A stretch of DNA of 64,000 nt from Bacteroidota bacterium (GTDB lineage: Bacteria; Bacteroidota; Ignavibacteria; UBA10030; SZUA-254): NCBI GenBank assembly GCA_020056225.1, contig JAGVIE010000044.1:1-64000 (forward strand), given 5' to 3'. Below the pieces are notes generated by a model that saw only the letters and a program-made list of their open reading frames with translations, had not been told where the DNA came from and searched no databases. A program made the translations under genes and the position numbers. This document shows, one piece after another, positions 62,482 through 64,000 of this stretch. Each line of letters opens with the position of its first letter. Within the stretch, counting starts at the first letter, position 1.

Positions 62482-64000
62482 CTATTCCCCTTTCCACACC
62501 GGCACTCTACCGCTTGTCCATGGCGCACCAGCGGCTTCAGCGGCTTGCTCAAGATTCTTCATATCAACTTCAACAAGTGTACGAAGCTTCTGCAACTCGG
62601 TTGTAAATTCCGCGTTCGCAATATCGTATGCATCCTGAACTGTTTGGGTTGGGCGTGAAGTAGAGCTGCTCATATCATAGACAGTCTTGTTCACACGATC
62701 ACTAATAGATGGTCGTGAGTTTTCATTTCGTGAACGCTTTGTTTGATCCCCTCGAAAGTTGCGGATGATTTCATTAAGCCGCGTCTCTAAGGAGAGCGCA
62801 TCACTAACTAAATTATCGACAGGAGATGCAGTTTCGTTTAAAGCACGTTTTATCGAAGTCAAACGAATTTTTATCTCACCAGCTAATTGCGAAGCTCCAC
62901 TAAATGCTCTTTGTAATTTTGCAGCTTTATTCTGAAATTCAACCAACATTTTTCGATCTTCAGGAATCATATTTTCCTGTCCCGTAACAAACGCTGTAAA
63001 TGACTGTGGCTCACCAAGGGGAGTTACAATGCCATTCACTTTTTTAGAAAGTGTGATTGTATATTTCCCCGGCATAACCATCGGACCACCTTCGGGTTCA
63101 TCATCACTTCCCGGTGGCGGTGGTGATGCAAGATATGGTAATGGATAACGCAAATCCCATGTAGTTCTATTTATCCCTTTCGAATTTGCACCGGTTAATT
63201 TCCTTACAATGTTTCCATCTCCATCTGTAACAGTCAGCAAAATAGCCGGTGCTTCCTCTTCATCCTCTGTCCTAAGTTCGTCGAAAGTGGGATAACGAAC
63301 AGGTTGCTTTTTCTTTTCTGCTTCCTTCTCCGCTTCCTGACGAATTTCTTTCTTCGTTTTTAAAGCATCTTTGATATAATACGTGAGGGTCGCGCTGATT
63401 GGTGGATTCGGTGTAGTGAAGAACGATTCACCCTGCGTTGCCTTTTTTGAACCGCCGAGTGGATATGCCTGCATAAACATCATCGCGTCTTCGATTGGAA
63501 ATGTAACAACATCTTTTTCAAGCATTTCCTTTTTGATTGAACGAAGCGGTGAATAATCATCTAAAATATAAAATCCCCTGCCGAATGTCGCCAGCACTAA
63601 ATCGTTTTCTCTTTTCTGGATTGCAATGTCACGAACCGCGATTGTGGGAAGTCCGCTTTTAAGTTGAATCCATTTTTGTCCGCCATCAACTGTGAAGAAA
63701 ACACCGAATTCCGTTCCTACAAATAATAAATTTGGATTGATATGATCTTCCGCTATCGCAAGAACAGGTCCGTTAGCTGGAAGATTTCCTTTTATTGATG
63801 TCCACGTTTTACCGGCATCGATACTTTTGAGAATGTATGGATTGAAATCTGCCATTTTATGATTATCGAACGAAGCATAGACTGTATTGAGATCGTGTTG
63901 AGAAGTTAGTAATCGACTGACGAATGTTTTTTCAGGAACGCCAGTGAATTTTTCATATTTCTTCCACGAAGTACCGCCATCTTCGGTAACGTGAATCAGT
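62482..64000 (-). CDS. BNR/sortilin-like repeat protein, 3' part (partial)
   Basis: The frame stays open from 62482 to the window edge, so the ATG at 63855 is internal and at least 505 residues are present. The upstream part contains BNR-type repeats, with Asp-box-like DAGKTW, TEDGGTSW and VDGGQKWIQL, and FVGTEFGVFFTV, FGRGFYILDDYSPL. The C-terminal part has a beta domain with TWDLRYPLPYLASPP, GKYTITLSKKVNGIVTPLGEPQSFT and a helical end. This matches the large WD40/YVTN/BNR-like secreted proteins (usually around 1000 residues) of Bacteroidota and Acidobacteria, often related to VPS10/sortilin propellers. The start, and any signal peptide, lie outside the window. Confidence 0.8.
   Translation of the reverse strand, partial: LIHVTEDGGTSWKKYEKFTGVPEKTFVSRLLTSQHDLNTVYASFDNHKMADFNPYILKSIDAGKTWTSIKGNLPANGPVLAIAEDHINPNLLFVGTEFGVFFTVDGGQKWIQLKSGLPTIAVRDIAIQKRENDLVLATFGRGFYILDDYSPLRSIKKEMLEKDVVTFPIEDAMMFMQAYPLGGSKKATQGESFFTTPNPPISATLTYYIKDALKTKKEIRQEAEKEAEKKKQPVRYPTFDELRTEDEEEAPAILLTVTDGDGNIVRKLTGANSKGINRTTWDLRYPLPYLASPPPPGSDDEPEGGPMVMPGKYTITLSKKVNGIVTPLGEPQSFTAFVTGQENMIPEDRKMLVEFQNKAAKLQRAFSGASQLAGEIKIRLTSIKRALNETASPVDNLVSDALSLETRLNEIIRNFRGDQTKRSRNENSRPSISDRVNKTVYDMSSSTSRPTQTVQDAYDIANAEFTTELQKLRTLVEVDMKNLEQAAEAAGAPWTSGRVPVWKGE

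Noticed and set aside
62310-62552. 80-residue reverse ORF near the BNR-like gene end
   Set aside because: It overlaps the terminator hairpin and the 3' end of the BNR-like gene in another frame and its composition looks non-coding.

Overview
The window looks like chromosomal DNA of a Gram-negative bacterium of the FCB superphylum, most likely an uncultured Ignavibacteria/Chlorobi-type member of the Bacteroidota. The evidence is indirect: a duplex-envelope gene set (porin-like barrels, lipoproteins, TonB-plug-like sequence), moderate-to-low GC, Bacteroidota-flavoured families (CHAT/TPR lipoprotein, META lipoprotein, M1 peptidase with HEAT-like tail, carboxypeptidase-regulatory-like plus vWA protein), and central genes such as enolase, adenylate kinase with a four-Cys lid, PurC and RlmN. 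No rRNA, tRNA or CRISPR array was recognised.

Layout. 1-2.1 kb is a decayed edge: a truncated LCAT-like lipase and a degenerate insertion sequence whose DDE transposase is frameshifted at a small GC palindrome. 2.1-9.7 kb is a forward run: enolase, porin-like protein, phosphohexomutase, a four-helix-bundle gene in a ~500-bp inverted-repeat cassette, a TlpA-like thioredoxin, an aminotransferase, and NikR (with a candidate operator just before its start) followed by an outer-membrane protein. 9.9-17.2 kb is a glycogen/alpha-glucan operon: ATP-grasp protein, large GH13 enzyme, GlgC, GlgA. 17.3-20.5 kb holds an ECF sigma factor overlapping a four-part fusion (anti-sigma zinc finger, membrane segment, CarboxypepD_reg/TonB-plug-like section, vWA). 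20.7-27.7 kb has a DUF1028 protein and three tandem paralogous GT-C-like membrane proteins with TPR tails.

27.8-36.9 kb carries a deoxynucleoside kinase, a C-terminal processing protease with thymidylate kinase on the other strand, a second ECF sigma factor with a toast-rack membrane protein, a TPR-CHAT lipoprotein that seems to lack the catalytic His/Cys, and two envelope proteins. 36.9-52.6 kb is a long reverse-strand housekeeping stretch (GDPD, Adk, M1 peptidase, RlmN, YggU, PurC, DUF4440, acylating aldehyde dehydrogenase, Aat, Pfk, AddB-like nuclease, a small protein, YciO/Sua5, RmuC). 52.8-55.1 kb encodes the methylmalonyl-CoA mutase catalytic subunit and epimerase, separated by a palindromic repeat.

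55.1-59.4 kb is the accessory-looking part: a palindromic repeat, a TIR-DUF151 (bifunctional nuclease) fusion that is the best candidate here for an undescribed defence or signalling protein, a remnant of a duplicated DUF885 peptidase gene, a META lipoprotein, the intact DUF885 peptidase, and a DUF559 endonuclease gene bracketed by GC-rich palindromes. 59.4-64 kb has a TldE/TldD pair, with a Tat-like signal on TldD, and the 3' part of a BNR/sortilin-like repeat protein that runs off the window.
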